A stretch of DNA of 46,033 bases, taken from an uncultured Alphaproteobacteria bacterium. Its GTDB lineage: Bacteria > Pseudomonadota > Alphaproteobacteria > HIMB59 > GCA-002718135. Shown in pieces: positions 1 through 7,673 of the stretch. The notes beneath the pieces are model-generated. The model saw only the letters and a program-made list of their open reading frames with translations. It was not told the DNA's origin and searched no databases. Location: positions 1 through 46,033 of the forward strand of contig CACGDO010000010.1 of NCBI GenBank assembly GCA_902571865.1, in the 5' to 3' direction. Position 1 is the stretch's first letter; each line of letters opens with the position of its first letter. Both the position numbers and the translations under genes were made by a program.

Positions 1-2
1 CC

Positions 3-1055
3 GCTGTTTCTTTTTCATCTTTTATAATTAGTACTGATCTTTTTTTATTATTATTTTGGACACTTTCACTTAATGAATTGATTAAGATCAATAGTGAACA
101 AGGCTTAAAAAATTTTATATTATTAGGTATTTTTCTGGGGTTAGCTTTTTTATCAAAATATGCGGCTATATATTTTGTGATTTGTTTATTTGTTTTAATT
201 TTATTTGATAAAAGATTTAGAAAAATTTTTTTGGATAATTTATTAGGTTTTAGTCTTGCTTTTTTATGTATGTTTGTAATTATTTTACCAAATATTATTT
301 GGAATTTTAATAATGACTGGATAACACTTCAGCATACTTCAGATAATGCAAATTTTGCAAATATTGAAATAGATCTCATTAGGGGTTTAGAATTTTTATT
401 AATTCAAATTTTAATGTTAGGCCCATTTATGTTTTTGGGTGGGTTATTTGGATTTAACAAATGGAACTATATTCAAAAAATTTTTTTGATATTTTCAATA
501 CCTATAATTCTAATTGTTTTGATAGAGGCTATTCTTGTCAGAGCTAATGCAAATTGGGCTGCTCCAGCTTTAATTTCTTTGTTTGCTCTTTTATATATTA
601 GAATTAATAATTCTTTTTTAAAGATGGCTAATTACATCTTTAATTTTACTGTCTGTTTTGTTCTTTTTGTTATGATTGGAACAAATTATCCCTCTAAAAT
701 TTTTGACCGAGTAAGCGGTATAAATGATTATGCTCTAAAAATTTACAGTGGTTCTTCAAGTGGTGTCATAAAAAATATAGTGGTTTCTGATCGGCTTTTA
801 TTTTCAAGCCTTAATTTTGAATTAAGAGATAGGGATATTAATTTCTATATGCCACATAAAGAAGGTAGTGAAATAACAAACCACTTTAAAATAGTATCTC
901 CCCTTAATAAAAATATAAATGAAAACTTTACTTTAATTGGGAGCCCTTCGGATATAAATTATTTAGAGAATGAATATAAGGTGCTAAAAATAAATTCGCC
1001 TGATCAGAAATTTACAAAAAGAAAACTTGATGTTTACGAGGTTGTGTTTGAATAA
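3..1055 (+). CDS. GT39/ArnT-like membrane glycosyltransferase, 5' partial
   Basis: This is the C-terminal part of a polytopic membrane protein of the PMT/ArnT (GT39-type) family, which transfers sugars from polyprenyl-phosphate donors at the periplasmic face. The frame is open from base 3, so the true start lies outside the window. The first in-window ATG or TTG (TTG at 78) falls inside a conserved region. Before it the frame reads STDLFLLLFW, which matches the family's StDapLllFW segment, and afterwards comes LGLAFLSKYAA, matching the conserved GlalLsKYta. At least six hydrophobic segments follow, with a soluble C-terminal tail of about 110 residues. The acceptor cannot be told; lipid A or other envelope glycans are possible. 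It overlaps the next gene by 26 bases. Confidence 0.8.
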   Translation, partial: AVSFSSFIISTDLFLLLFWTLSLNELIKINSEQGLKNFILLGIFLGLAFLSKYAAIYFVICLFVLILFDKRFRKIFLDNLLGFSLAFLCMFVIILPNIIWNFNNDWITLQHTSDNANFANIEIDLIRGLEFLLIQILMLGPFMFLGGLFGFNKWNYIQKIFLIFSIPIILIVLIEAILVRANANWAAPALISLFALLYIRINNSFLKMANYIFNFTVCFVLFVMIGTNYPSKIFDRVSGINDYALKIYSGSSSGVIKNIVVSDRLLFSSLNFELRDRDINFYMPHKEGSEITNHFKIVSPLNKNINENFTLIGSPSDINYLENEYKVLKINSPDQKFTKRKLDVYEVVFE

Positions 1056-1701
1056 ATTTCTAGTATTTTTTATTATATTTGTAATTAACACATCCTATGC
1101 AAATAATTTTAGTGCAGAATATAAAGTCAGCACAACAGGAGTAAAAATTGGTAATTTTAGTTGGTCATTAAATATTAATGATAATATTTATCAAACAGAA
1201 ATTAATTTGAAAAATTCTGGCATTTTTTCACCTTTATATAAATTTGAAGGAAGCTATCTTTCTACTGGGGTTATTGAAAACAACATATTTAAGACCCAGA
1301 ATTATAAACAGTTTTGGAAAACTAAGAAGAAAACAAAAATAGTTAAAATGTCTTTTGATGATTATTTAATTGAATTAAAACAAGAGCCTATAGAAGAAGA
1401 AATAGCTAGAGTAGACCTAGAAGACTTGTATTTATATTTTGACCCAATTACCTCTTTTATAAATATTTTACATGGAGAAAATGAGGCAAAAACAATTGAT
1501 GGGAGAAGAATTTACACACTTAAACAAAACGAAAGTCAGGAAGGAAATATAATTTTAGAAATTGAAGACTATGTAAATATTTGGGCTGATCATAAAAGAA
1601 ATGATCTAAAAAAAATTGAATTCTTAGTTAAAGATGATTTACTTCCGTATGAAATTCTTATACATTTCAAAAAAAGGGTATTTAAGTTAGAAAGAATTTA
1701 A
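1030..1701 (+). CDS. DUF3108 exported protein
   Basis: This protein of about 223 residues starts with a hydrophobic signal peptide (LVFFIIFVINTSYA) followed by a beta-rich domain of the DUF3108 type. Visible family traits are YKVSTTGVKIGNFSW near the start, a FEGSYLSTG segment, a DPITSFINIL segment near residue 140, and an IDGRRIYTL segment. DUF3108 proteins are envelope proteins with no firmly assigned biochemical role. ATG at 1030 is chosen. TTG codons at 1042 and 1048 would also keep the signal peptide and would shorten the overlap with the upstream glycosyltransferase. The 3' end overlaps the convergent Smr gene by 4 bases. Confidence 0.7.
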   Translation: MFTRLCLNKFLVFFIIFVINTSYANNFSAEYKVSTTGVKIGNFSWSLNINDNIYQTEINLKNSGIFSPLYKFEGSYLSTGVIENNIFKTQNYKQFWKTKKKTKIVKMSFDDYLIELKQEPIEEEIARVDLEDLYLYFDPITSFINILHGENEAKTIDGRRIYTLKQNESQEGNIILEIEDYVNIWADHKRNDLKKIEFLVKDDLLPYEILIHFKKRVFKLERI

Positions 1702-2237
1702 AACTTTTTTTTTCTTAAATAGACAAAAAGAGCTCCATCACCCCCATGTTCAAAACCCGCATCTTGATATGTTAGGATATATTTCTTAAGATCATCTTCG
1801 TTGATCCAGTTTATTATTGAGTTTTTAATCTTTCCATAGAAAAGTTTAGGATTTGTGTCTTCCATATTTTGAATTTTTTTATGAACACCCTTTCCAGTAA
1901 TTATAAGCAAACATCTTTTATTCTTGTTATAATTTTTTTTCACCTCACTTATAAATTTTTCTTGCGCCTCAACTAAACCGTATCCGTGAAGATCAATTCT
2001 TCTATCTATATTAATTTTTCCCCGCTTAAGCTCCTTATTTACCTCACCAAATGATAATTTAAAATCTGAGCTAATAACTTTGTGTTCAGTTATTGTTTTT
2101 TTGCTGGCATTTTTAGTATTAATTTTTTTATCTAATTTTACATTTTTTTTAATAGTTGTTTTCGTTTTAACTATGGAGGTATCTTTTTTAAAAGGTTTTA
2201 CACCTTTCATATTTTTTAGAAAAAAATCCTCTTCCAT
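1698..2237 (-). CDS. Smr/MutS2-domain protein
   Basis: The C-terminal half is an Smr domain. It shows the RIDLHGY motif at about residues 80-86, the ITGKG motif at about 113-117, and a conserved end with HGGDGALFVYLRK. Smr domains are small nucleic-acid binding or nicking modules; stand-alone bacterial Smr proteins have been linked to RNA or DNA processing. The first 75 residues are a lysine-rich, low-complexity tail that may bind nucleic acid. The start codon shares one base with the stop of the upstream lysozyme-like gene (TAATG), so translation is probably coupled. An Smr gene at the end of the dnaQ/Tim44 run is usual in alphaproteobacteria. Confidence 0.85.
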   Translation of the reverse strand: MEEDFFLKNMKGVKPFKKDTSIVKTKTTIKKNVKLDKKINTKNASKKTITEHKVISSDFKLSFGEVNKELKRGKINIDRRIDLHGYGLVEAQEKFISEVKKNYNKNKRCLLIITGKGVHKKIQNMEDTNPKLFYGKIKNSIINWINEDDLKKYILTYQDAGFEHGGDGALFVYLRKKKF

Positions 2238-2665
2238 TATTTTTTTGTATAGTTTTTAATTAAATTCTTTACTCTTTCAGGTGTTTGCAAATACCACAAA
2301 CTGTCTAACATCTCTAGTGATGCCATGAATTTCTGTTTTTTATTTAGAAAATAAAGCATTTTTTTAAATTTAGAGACGCCTTTTACTCCTAGTTGAAAAA
2401 TCATTTCTATTAACAATTCCTTCTCTGAAGTTGTGTGGTTTTTTTTAAAAAATTTTTTTTTGTATTGTTCGTGTGCTTTTTTAAAGTCTATATCAAACAA
2501 TTCTTCAAAATATTTTTTTTTAAATTTTTTAATGTAATATTTATTTTCATTTTCTGTAATAAGATGACCATAACCAATAGTATAAAACCCTAGTTGATCT
2601 TGATAAGGCTTGTCAGAATAGCCCTCGTTTTTTTTAATTCGTTCTTTGAGTTCTTTAAAGGACAA
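2237..2665 (-). CDS. GH24 (T4-lysozyme-like) muramidase
   Basis: The 142-residue protein resembles T4 endolysin. The catalytic triad can be placed as E14, D23 and T29 (NEGY...YQD...YTIGYGHL), with exactly the spacing of T4 lysozyme E11-D20-T26. The C-terminal QTPERVKNLI also parallels the T4 QTPNRAKRVI region. This predicts cleavage of the MurNAc-GlcNAc bond in peptidoglycan. No signal peptide or anchor is visible, so either export is non-canonical or the enzyme acts otherwise. In related alphaproteobacterial operons a lytic transglycosylase (MltA) commonly sits between the Tim44-like and Smr genes, so this may be a functional replacement of phage origin. Base composition matches the neighbours, suggesting old acquisition. 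Confidence 0.85.
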   Translation of the reverse strand: MSFKELKERIKKNEGYSDKPYQDQLGFYTIGYGHLITENENKYYIKKFKKKYFEELFDIDFKKAHEQYKKKFFKKNHTTSEKELLIEMIFQLGVKGVSKFKKMLYFLNKKQKFMASLEMLDSLWYLQTPERVKNLIKNYTKK

Positions 2666-2668
2666 ATA

Positions 2669-3250
2669 TTAAGTTTGAGTTAATATCCATATAGGACTAG
2701 AAGAATTTACTGGTTTTTCAAAAGTCCAAGTGTCTTTATTTTTAACAATAGAGCCCTCATCGTTATTTAACATCTGTTCACTAATAAAATTGACCGATAT
2801 TGATATTGTATCATTTTCTACTTTTGCATCTGCGATGCCTTCTACAATAAGTGAATAAAATTGTGATTCAGGATTGTTTGTTTTTTCATCAATCGCTTTT
2901 TCAAAAGCAGAATAAACATCTTTAGACACAAGGTTTTTCAGTGTTTTTTTATCACCATTATTGAAAGATGAAATTATAATTTCAAAAGCTTTCTTGGCAC
3001 CATCAAGAAACTCTCTGTGATTAAAATTATTTACTTTTTTATATACAGCCTCAAGCTTCGTCTCATTATCCAATAGTGATGGTATTTTTTGAACACCTTC
3101 TTGTTTTTTGGTTTCTTGAGGTTTTGGCTCTGAAATATTTTTTTGAAATCCTGTTCTTTTCCCCAGAACGCTCCTCAGTCTATAAATAATGAATCCAGCA
3201 ATAGCCGCAAAAATTAGAATATCAAAAAATTGAAGGTCGCCGTAAATCAT
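2669..3250 (-). CDS. Tim44/TimA-like membrane-anchored protein
   Basis: There is one N-terminal transmembrane helix (about residues 8-23, ILIFAAIAGFIIYRL), then a charged proline/glutamine linker, and a C-terminal Tim44-like domain from about residue 75 (FLDGAKKAFEIIISSF onward). Bacterial Tim44-like (TimA) proteins are inner-membrane adaptors with no settled role; they resemble the mitochondrial protein that docks Hsp70 at the import channel. It lies 30 bases downstream of dnaQ in the same leftward run and 3 bases before the lysozyme-like gene. The usual alphaproteobacterial neighbour secB is absent from this interval. Confidence 0.85.
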   Translation of the reverse strand: MIYGDLQFFDILIFAAIAGFIIYRLRSVLGKRTGFQKNISEPKPQETKKQEGVQKIPSLLDNETKLEAVYKKVNNFNHREFLDGAKKAFEIIISSFNNGDKKTLKNLVSKDVYSAFEKAIDEKTNNPESQFYSLIVEGIADAKVENDTISISVNFISEQMLNNDEGSIVKNKDTWTFEKPVNSSSPIWILTQT

Positions 3251-3280
3251 TTAAATTTAATATAATAACTTTTTTAAATA

Positions 3281-3955
3281 TTAATAGTTAAATTTTTTCC
3301 AAAGGGGGTTTTTTAGTTTTTTTAACATTTCTTTATGGGCAAGATAATCTTCTTTATTAACTTCTATTATTTTGGTTTTTGTTTCGTTTTTGTTGTTAAT
3401 TTGTGTGTTTTTTTCGTCAATGTTTGAGTTCAGCTCCATAGAAAATTGCTTGCCGCCTCTTAACTCTAAATAAACTGCGGCTAGAAGTTGAGAGTCAAGT
3501 AAGGCTCCGTGAAATGATCTATCTGATAAATCAATGTTAAATCTTCTACACAAATAGTCGAGGTTAGCTATTCTTGTATTTAGAACCTCTCTTGCAAGAG
3601 AAACTGTATCAACTACAGGATTATCTAAATGAGGTAATCCTAAGATTGACAACTCATTATTTATAAAACCTAAATCAAATGATGCATTGTGAATTATTAA
3701 AGTGTCGTTTTTCAAAAAATTTAAAAGCTCCTTATGGTTTTCTTCAAATGGTTTTTGTTGATTAAGAAAATCATCTGAAAGACCCACAATATTTTTTGCC
3801 CCTTCGCTTATACTTCTATCTGGTTTGCAATAAAACTGGAGTGTGTTTCCTGTAGGAACATAGTTTTTGAGTTCCACACAACCAACTTCTATTATTCTGT
3901 CACCGGTCTTGTAATCAAGGCCCGTGGTTTCTGTATCAATTACTATTTCTCTCAT
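3281..3955 (-). CDS. dnaQ: DNA polymerase III epsilon subunit (3'-5' exonuclease)
   Basis: This is the proofreading exonuclease of the replicative polymerase. All three Exo motifs are present: D7 and E9 in VIDTETTG, D94 in HNASFDLGFIN, and H149 with D154 in HGALLDSQLLA. The exonuclease domain fills residues 1-170. The remaining lysine-rich tail (about 54 residues) would hold the polymerase alpha-binding segment. The length of 224 residues fits the family. It sits 8 bases downstream of coaE, as in many alphaproteobacterial origin-proximal operons. Confidence 0.95.
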   Translation of the reverse strand: MREIVIDTETTGLDYKTGDRIIEVGCVELKNYVPTGNTLQFYCKPDRSISEGAKNIVGLSDDFLNQQKPFEENHKELLNFLKNDTLIIHNASFDLGFINNELSILGLPHLDNPVVDTVSLAREVLNTRIANLDYLCRRFNIDLSDRSFHGALLDSQLLAAVYLELRGGKQFSMELNSNIDEKNTQINNKNETKTKIIEVNKEDYLAHKEMLKKLKNPLWKKFNY

Positions 3956-3963
3956 TGTTTTAA

Positions 3964-4554
3964 CTAAAGTTTACTTATTAGCTTATTAATCTTAATTTTA
4001 TAATCCTTTAATGTCGAGTTGTTATAAATAACATAATCAGATTTCTTTTTTCTTATAACATCAGATGTTTGAGATCGAGTTATATTCTTAAATTGGTTTT
4101 CAGTCATTTTTCTCGTTTTTTTTAATCTTTTTAATCTCACTCGTTTGGGGGCTATTATCGATATTACTTTGTTGAACTTTTTCTCTAAATTATTTTCAAA
4201 CAATAATGGTATATCAATAAAAATTAATTTTGTTTTTTTTTGTTTTTCTTTTTTTATAAAATCAGACCTCTTTTTTCTTACTATTTTAAATATGTATAAC
4301 TCGAGCTTTTTTCTTATCTGTTTATTTTCAAAAACAATTTTTGATATAATTTTTTTATCTATGTTTTCTTTTGAAATGGACCTAGACAAACCTATGTTAC
4401 GTAAATAAGTAACAAATTTTTTTTCAGGGTTTTTATATATTTTGGCTACCTGCTCATCTGAGCTGTGAATTTTAAAACCTTTTTCTTTTAATTTACTACA
4501 AAAAGTAGATTTACCAGATCCTATGCCGCCTGTTATTGCTATAGTTTTTGTCAT
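3964..4554 (-). CDS. coaE: Dephospho-CoA kinase
   Basis: It catalyses the last step of coenzyme A synthesis, phosphorylating the 3'-hydroxyl of dephospho-CoA with ATP. The N-terminus carries the P-loop GGIGSGKST (residues 8-16), followed by the family's SSDEQVAKIY segment where an aspartate binds substrate. The central FIDIPLLFEN segment matches the family's D-P-L-L-FE motif. The length of 196 residues is normal. The start ATG shares its A with the TAA stop of aroE, so the two are probably translationally coupled. Product and gene order agree with the dnaQ-coaE-aroE-maf cluster. Confidence 0.95.
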   Translation of the reverse strand: MTKTIAITGGIGSGKSTFCSKLKEKGFKIHSSDEQVAKIYKNPEKKFVTYLRNIGLSRSISKENIDKKIISKIVFENKQIRKKLELYIFKIVRKKRSDFIKKEKQKKTKLIFIDIPLLFENNLEKKFNKVISIIAPKRVRLKRLKKTRKMTENQFKNITRSQTSDVIRKKKSDYVIYNNSTLKDYKIKINKLISKL

Positions 4555-5336
4555 TAAATTTTTTTATAAATAGCGTTAAGCATTTTTTCATCTACAGATG
4601 GATTTTTACCAAACCATATTTTAAAACACGGTTTGGCCTGTTCTATCAACATTGATATTCCATAAATCTTTTTGTTCTTTGGAAACTGTTTGAGAAATGA
4701 GGTGTTTTTTGGGCTGTAAACAATGTCGCTTACAATTGTAGATTTAGTAATTAGTTTTAAATGTTTTTTCAACATAGGGTTTATTGGTGTAGTATTAATT
4801 ATTAAAAAAACTCCTTCAAGGTGTGTTTCAAGATCACTATATTTTTTTGTATACTCAGTGTTTTTTGAATACTTAATTTTTTTCTTAGATCTGTTGAAAA
4901 TTAAAATATCCTTAAACCCCCTCTTCTTTAATACATAGTGAATTGCGTGTGATGCGCCCCCATAGCCTAAAATAATAACTTTCCTATTTTTGGTTTGTTT
5001 TATGTTTGGTAGGGTTTTGTAATATCCTGTCCAATCAGTATTTGTTCCTTTAATAGTCTTTTTATTTGTTACACAATTTACTGCACCTATTTTTTTTGCA
5101 TTTGCGTCTATTTTACCAAGATGTTTTATAATTTTGTTTTTAAAGGGGATGGTAACATTTAGACCAAGCGTATCTTTTTTTTCCAAAACATCTTTAATTT
5201 TATTATGAAAGTTTTTTTCTGTAAGCTCTAAATACCCGTAGCTTGCTTTAATGTTGTATTTTTTAAACCAATAGTTAAATATTGTTGGTGAAAGGCTTTT
5301 AGATGCTTTGTTCCCAACTACGTAAAGTTTTTTCAT
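4554..5336 (-). CDS. aroE: Shikimate dehydrogenase
   Basis: It reduces 3-dehydroshikimate to shikimate with NADPH in aromatic amino acid synthesis. Visible are the shikimate-binding SKSLSPTIFN region (about residues 12-21), catalytic Lys66 in NVTIPFK, and catalytic Asp101 in GTNTDWTGY, close to the E. coli positions 65 and 102. The nucleotide-binding glycine-rich loop is LGYGGASHA at about 124-132. The conserved IEQAKPCFKIWFG segment is near the C-terminus. The length of 260 residues is slightly short. It overlaps maf by 4 bases at its 5' end. Confidence 0.95.
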   Translation of the reverse strand: MKKLYVVGNKASKSLSPTIFNYWFKKYNIKASYGYLELTEKNFHNKIKDVLEKKDTLGLNVTIPFKNKIIKHLGKIDANAKKIGAVNCVTNKKTIKGTNTDWTGYYKTLPNIKQTKNRKVIILGYGGASHAIHYVLKKRGFKDILIFNRSKKKIKYSKNTEYTKKYSDLETHLEGVFLIINTTPINPMLKKHLKLITKSTIVSDIVYSPKNTSFLKQFPKNKKIYGISMLIEQAKPCFKIWFGKNPSVDEKMLNAIYKKI

Positions 5337-5923
5337 TTTTTTGAATATAAATAATCTAGTAAATTAAATAAAGGTAATCCCATAACATTAAAATAATCTC
5401 CTTTTATGCTCTCAATAATATTTGGCCCTAAACTTTCTATTTGATAACACCCTACAGAGCTTAGTATTTGTTTACCTGTTTTTTTTAGATATGTGTTTAT
5501 TTCGCTGTTATTAAGTTTTCTTATTTTAACATGAGTTTTTTCGTAATTTTCCCAGATCTTAGATCCATTTAAACAAATAGTTAGCCCGGATACTATTAGG
5601 TGTGTCTTTCCTGATAAAGACCTGATTTTTTTTTTGGCTTTCTCAATAGAATTTACTTTATCTAAAATTTTTCCATTGTGATAAATGACGGTATCACAGC
5701 CTAAAACAATTTTATTGGCATACGGTTTTTGTCTACTTACACTTCTTGCTTTTTCATAAGAAAGTTTTTTTGCAAAAATCTCAGGCTTTGTTTTTCTATT
5801 AATGGTTTTTTTAATATCCTCTTCGTTGCAATTTGGTTTTTTTTGTGTGAAATTTAATCCTGCATTTTTTAATATTTTGTATCTAGATTTGCTTGAACTA
5901 GCTAATATAAATTTTTGGTGCAT
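5333..5923 (-). CDS. maf: Maf family nucleotide pyrophosphatase
   Basis: Maf proteins hydrolyse canonical or modified nucleoside triphosphates to monophosphates. The signature ASSSKSRYKIL is at the N-terminus, GCDTVI is at about residue 73 from the start chosen here, and GDYFNVMGLP is near the C-terminus. The frame is open further upstream to an ATG at 5956, but homology begins at HQKFILASSS, so ATG at 5923 is preferred (196 residues). This is the first gene of the leftward run and reads away from the candidate origin. The specific Maf substrate class cannot be assigned from the sequence alone. Confidence 0.9.
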   Translation of the reverse strand: MHQKFILASSSKSRYKILKNAGLNFTQKKPNCNEEDIKKTINRKTKPEIFAKKLSYEKARSVSRQKPYANKIVLGCDTVIYHNGKILDKVNSIEKAKKKIRSLSGKTHLIVSGLTICLNGSKIWENYEKTHVKIRKLNNSEINTYLKKTGKQILSSVGCYQIESLGPNIIESIKGDYFNVMGLPLFNLLDYLYSKK

Positions 5924-6345
5924 AAGTGTGTTAATAAAAATTATAGTTATAAACACTATTAAATATAATTTGAATTTAAGAAATAGTTCTTTTTTTTTAA
6001 AAATGTGTTGTTAACAACTTAATAACTTGTCTTAATATTATTAGGTGGGTGTTAATATATTTATTATACAAAATTAATAACAAGTTATTAAAAATTTATT
6101 ACATTGCAAGTTATTTAAAAATAATAATTTTTTTTCAATATTCTTTAAATTAACATATTTGTTAGGTTTGTTGTTCATATGTTGGTAAATAAAGAATGAT
6201 GTAATAATAAAGCATTAATTAAGCTTTTTAACCTTACAACTAATACAACAATTAAATATATAAATTATATATTTATTATTATTTTGACATTAACTTCAAT
6301 ATTGATTATTAAAATATTTCATTTCTAAACTACCCCAACAACATT
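5924..6345. other. oriC: Candidate chromosomal replication origin (oriC)
   Basis: This is a 422-base gene-free, extremely AT-rich gap between divergent maf and rho. The decamer AATAACTTGT occurs at 6021-6030. Its exact inverse ACAAGTTATT is at 6080-6089, and a one-mismatch copy (GCAAGTTATT) is at 6106-6115. The middle copy lies in an inverted repeat with 8-base arms, TTAATAAC and GTTATTAA (6074-6091). TTGTTAACAA at 6008-6017 is also palindromic. No perfect DnaA box (TTATNCACA) was found; the nearest is TTATACAAA at 6064-6072. In Caulobacter the origin lies between hemE (beside rho, mnmE, mnmG, rsmG, parA, parB) and the RP001-maf-aroE-coaE-dnaQ genes. The same flanks meet here, without hemE and RP001. 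Origin function is inferred. Confidence 0.5.
6284..6312 (+). promoter_or_regulatory. Candidate rho promoter
   Basis: A perfect -35 hexamer TTGACA (6284-6289) is followed after 17 bases by TATTAA (6307-6312), a 4/6 match to the -10 consensus. Transcription would begin near 6319 and leave a leader of under 30 bases before the rho ATG. No Shine-Dalgarno sequence is obvious in that leader. In so AT-rich a stretch the -10 assignment is uncertain. Confidence 0.45.
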
Positions 6346-7602
6346 ATGAATTTACAGGAATTAAAAGGAAAAGAACCACAAGAACTTTTAAAACAAGCAG
6401 ATAAACTTGGTATAGAAAACCCATCTTCTCTTAGAAAGCAAGATTTGATGTTTGCAATTTTAAAAACAATTGCTGAAGAGGGTGAAATTATTACTGGTTT
6501 AGGGGTTATTGAAATTATGCAAGATGGTTTCGGTTTTTTAAGATCTTCAGAATCAAATTATCTTCCAGGCCCAGATGATATCTATATTTCTCCATCTCAA
6601 ATTAAAAAATTTAGCTTAAGAACAGGTGATAGCGTTGAAGGTGAAATTAGATCTCCAAAACAGGGTGAAAGATATTTTGCTATAACTAAAATAAATAAAA
6701 TAAACGGTCAAGAAACTGATTTAGTTAAGAACAGGGTTAACTTCGAAGATTTAACACCATTGTATCCTGAAGCAAGATTCAAACTCGAACAAGAAAAACC
6801 TATGCAGGATAACACGGAGAGAATAATTGATATTATTGCTCCTCTTGGAAAAGGACAAAGACAGTTAATTGTTGCACAACCTTTTACTGGTAAAACAATA
6901 ATTATGCAAAAAATCGCAAATGCTATAACTGCTAATAGCCCAGATGCTAAACTTATTGTTTTACTAATTGATGAAAGACCTGAAGAGGTAACTGATATGC
7001 AAAGATCAGTGAAAGGTGAAGTAATTAGCTCAACTTTTGATGAACCTGCTTCACGCCACGTACAGGTTGCTGAAATGGTAATTGAAAAAGCTAAAAGGCT
7101 AGTTGAATATAAACATGATGTTGTAATCCTTCTTGATTCAATTACGAGGCTTGGAAGAGCATATAATACTGTTGTACCCTCAAGTGGAAAGGTATTAACA
7201 GGTGGTGTTGATGCCAATGCTCTACAAAGACCAAAAAGATTTTTTGGAGCTGCAAGGAACGTAGAAAAAGGTGGATCTCTTACAATTATTGCTACTGCTT
7301 TAATAGATACAGGAAGCAGAATGGATGAAGTTATATTTGAAGAATTTAAAGGTACTGGTAACAGTGAAATGGTCTTAGATAGAAAACTTAGCCAAAAAAG
7401 AACCTATCCAGCTTTTGATATTGGTAAGTCAGGAACAAGAAAAGAAGAATTATTACTTGATAAAGGCGAACTTGGTAAAATCTTTATTTTAAGAAAAATA
7501 TTAGCCCCAATGGGAAGTACTGAAGCCATGGAGTTCTTGTTAGATAAAATGAAAAATACAAAAACTAACAGCGAATTCTTCCAAAGCATGGGAACTAAAT
7601 AA
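6346..7602 (+). CDS. rho: Transcription termination factor Rho
   Basis: This is the hexameric RNA-dependent ATPase that terminates transcription. The N-terminal helical domain (1-45) is followed by the cold-shock-like RNA-binding domain with DGFGFLR at 60-66. Next comes the ATPase core, with a Walker A-type loop QPFTGKT at 178-184, [13 protein letters not shown] at about 206-218, and the secondary RNA-binding segments [14 protein letters not shown] and EEFKGTGN. The length of 418 residues is standard. The Walker A loop is unusual: most Rho proteins have PPKAGKT or PPRTGKT, while this one has Q and F in place of P and K/R. It is the first gene of the rightward run from the candidate origin. 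Confidence 0.97.
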   Translation: MNLQELKGKEPQELLKQADKLGIENPSSLRKQDLMFAILKTIAEEGEIITGLGVIEIMQDGFGFLRSSESNYLPGPDDIYISPSQIKKFSLRTGDSVEGEIRSPKQGERYFAITKINKINGQETDLVKNRVNFEDLTPLYPEARFKLEQEKPMQDNTERIIDIIAPLGKGQRQLIVAQPFTGKTIIMQKIANAITANSPDAKLIVLLIDERPEEVTDMQRSVKGEVISSTFDEPASRHVQVAEMVIEKAKRLVEYKHDVVILLDSITRLGRAYNTVVPSSGKVLTGGVDANALQRPKRFFGAARNVEKGGSLTIIATALIDTGSRMDEVIFEEFKGTGNSEMVLDRKLSQKRTYPAFDIGKSGTRKEELLLDKGELGKIFILRKILAPMGSTEAMEFLLDKMKNTKTNSEFFQSMGTK

Positions 7603-7673
7603 ATATAATTTTTTTTATAATCTTTTTTATTTACTTATTTACTTAATATCATCTTGGGTTTAATCCCCAAAAA

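Noticed and set aside
5802-6014. Rightward 70-codon frame running from maf into the intergenic gap
   Set aside because: Mostly antisense to maf, hydrophobic low-complexity translation and no similarity; it would also cross the candidate origin.
6064-6072. TTATACAAA as a DnaA box
   Set aside because: One mismatch to TTATNCACA at a key position; single near-matches are expected by chance in such AT-rich DNA.
6708-7217. Long antisense open frame inside rho
   Set aside because: It is fully opposite a certain gene, shows no domain or start signal, and reflects codon bias of rho.
7654-7670. Hairpin TTGGG/CCCAA just before mnmE
   Set aside because: Only five base pairs with no U run; too weak for a terminator or riboswitch.
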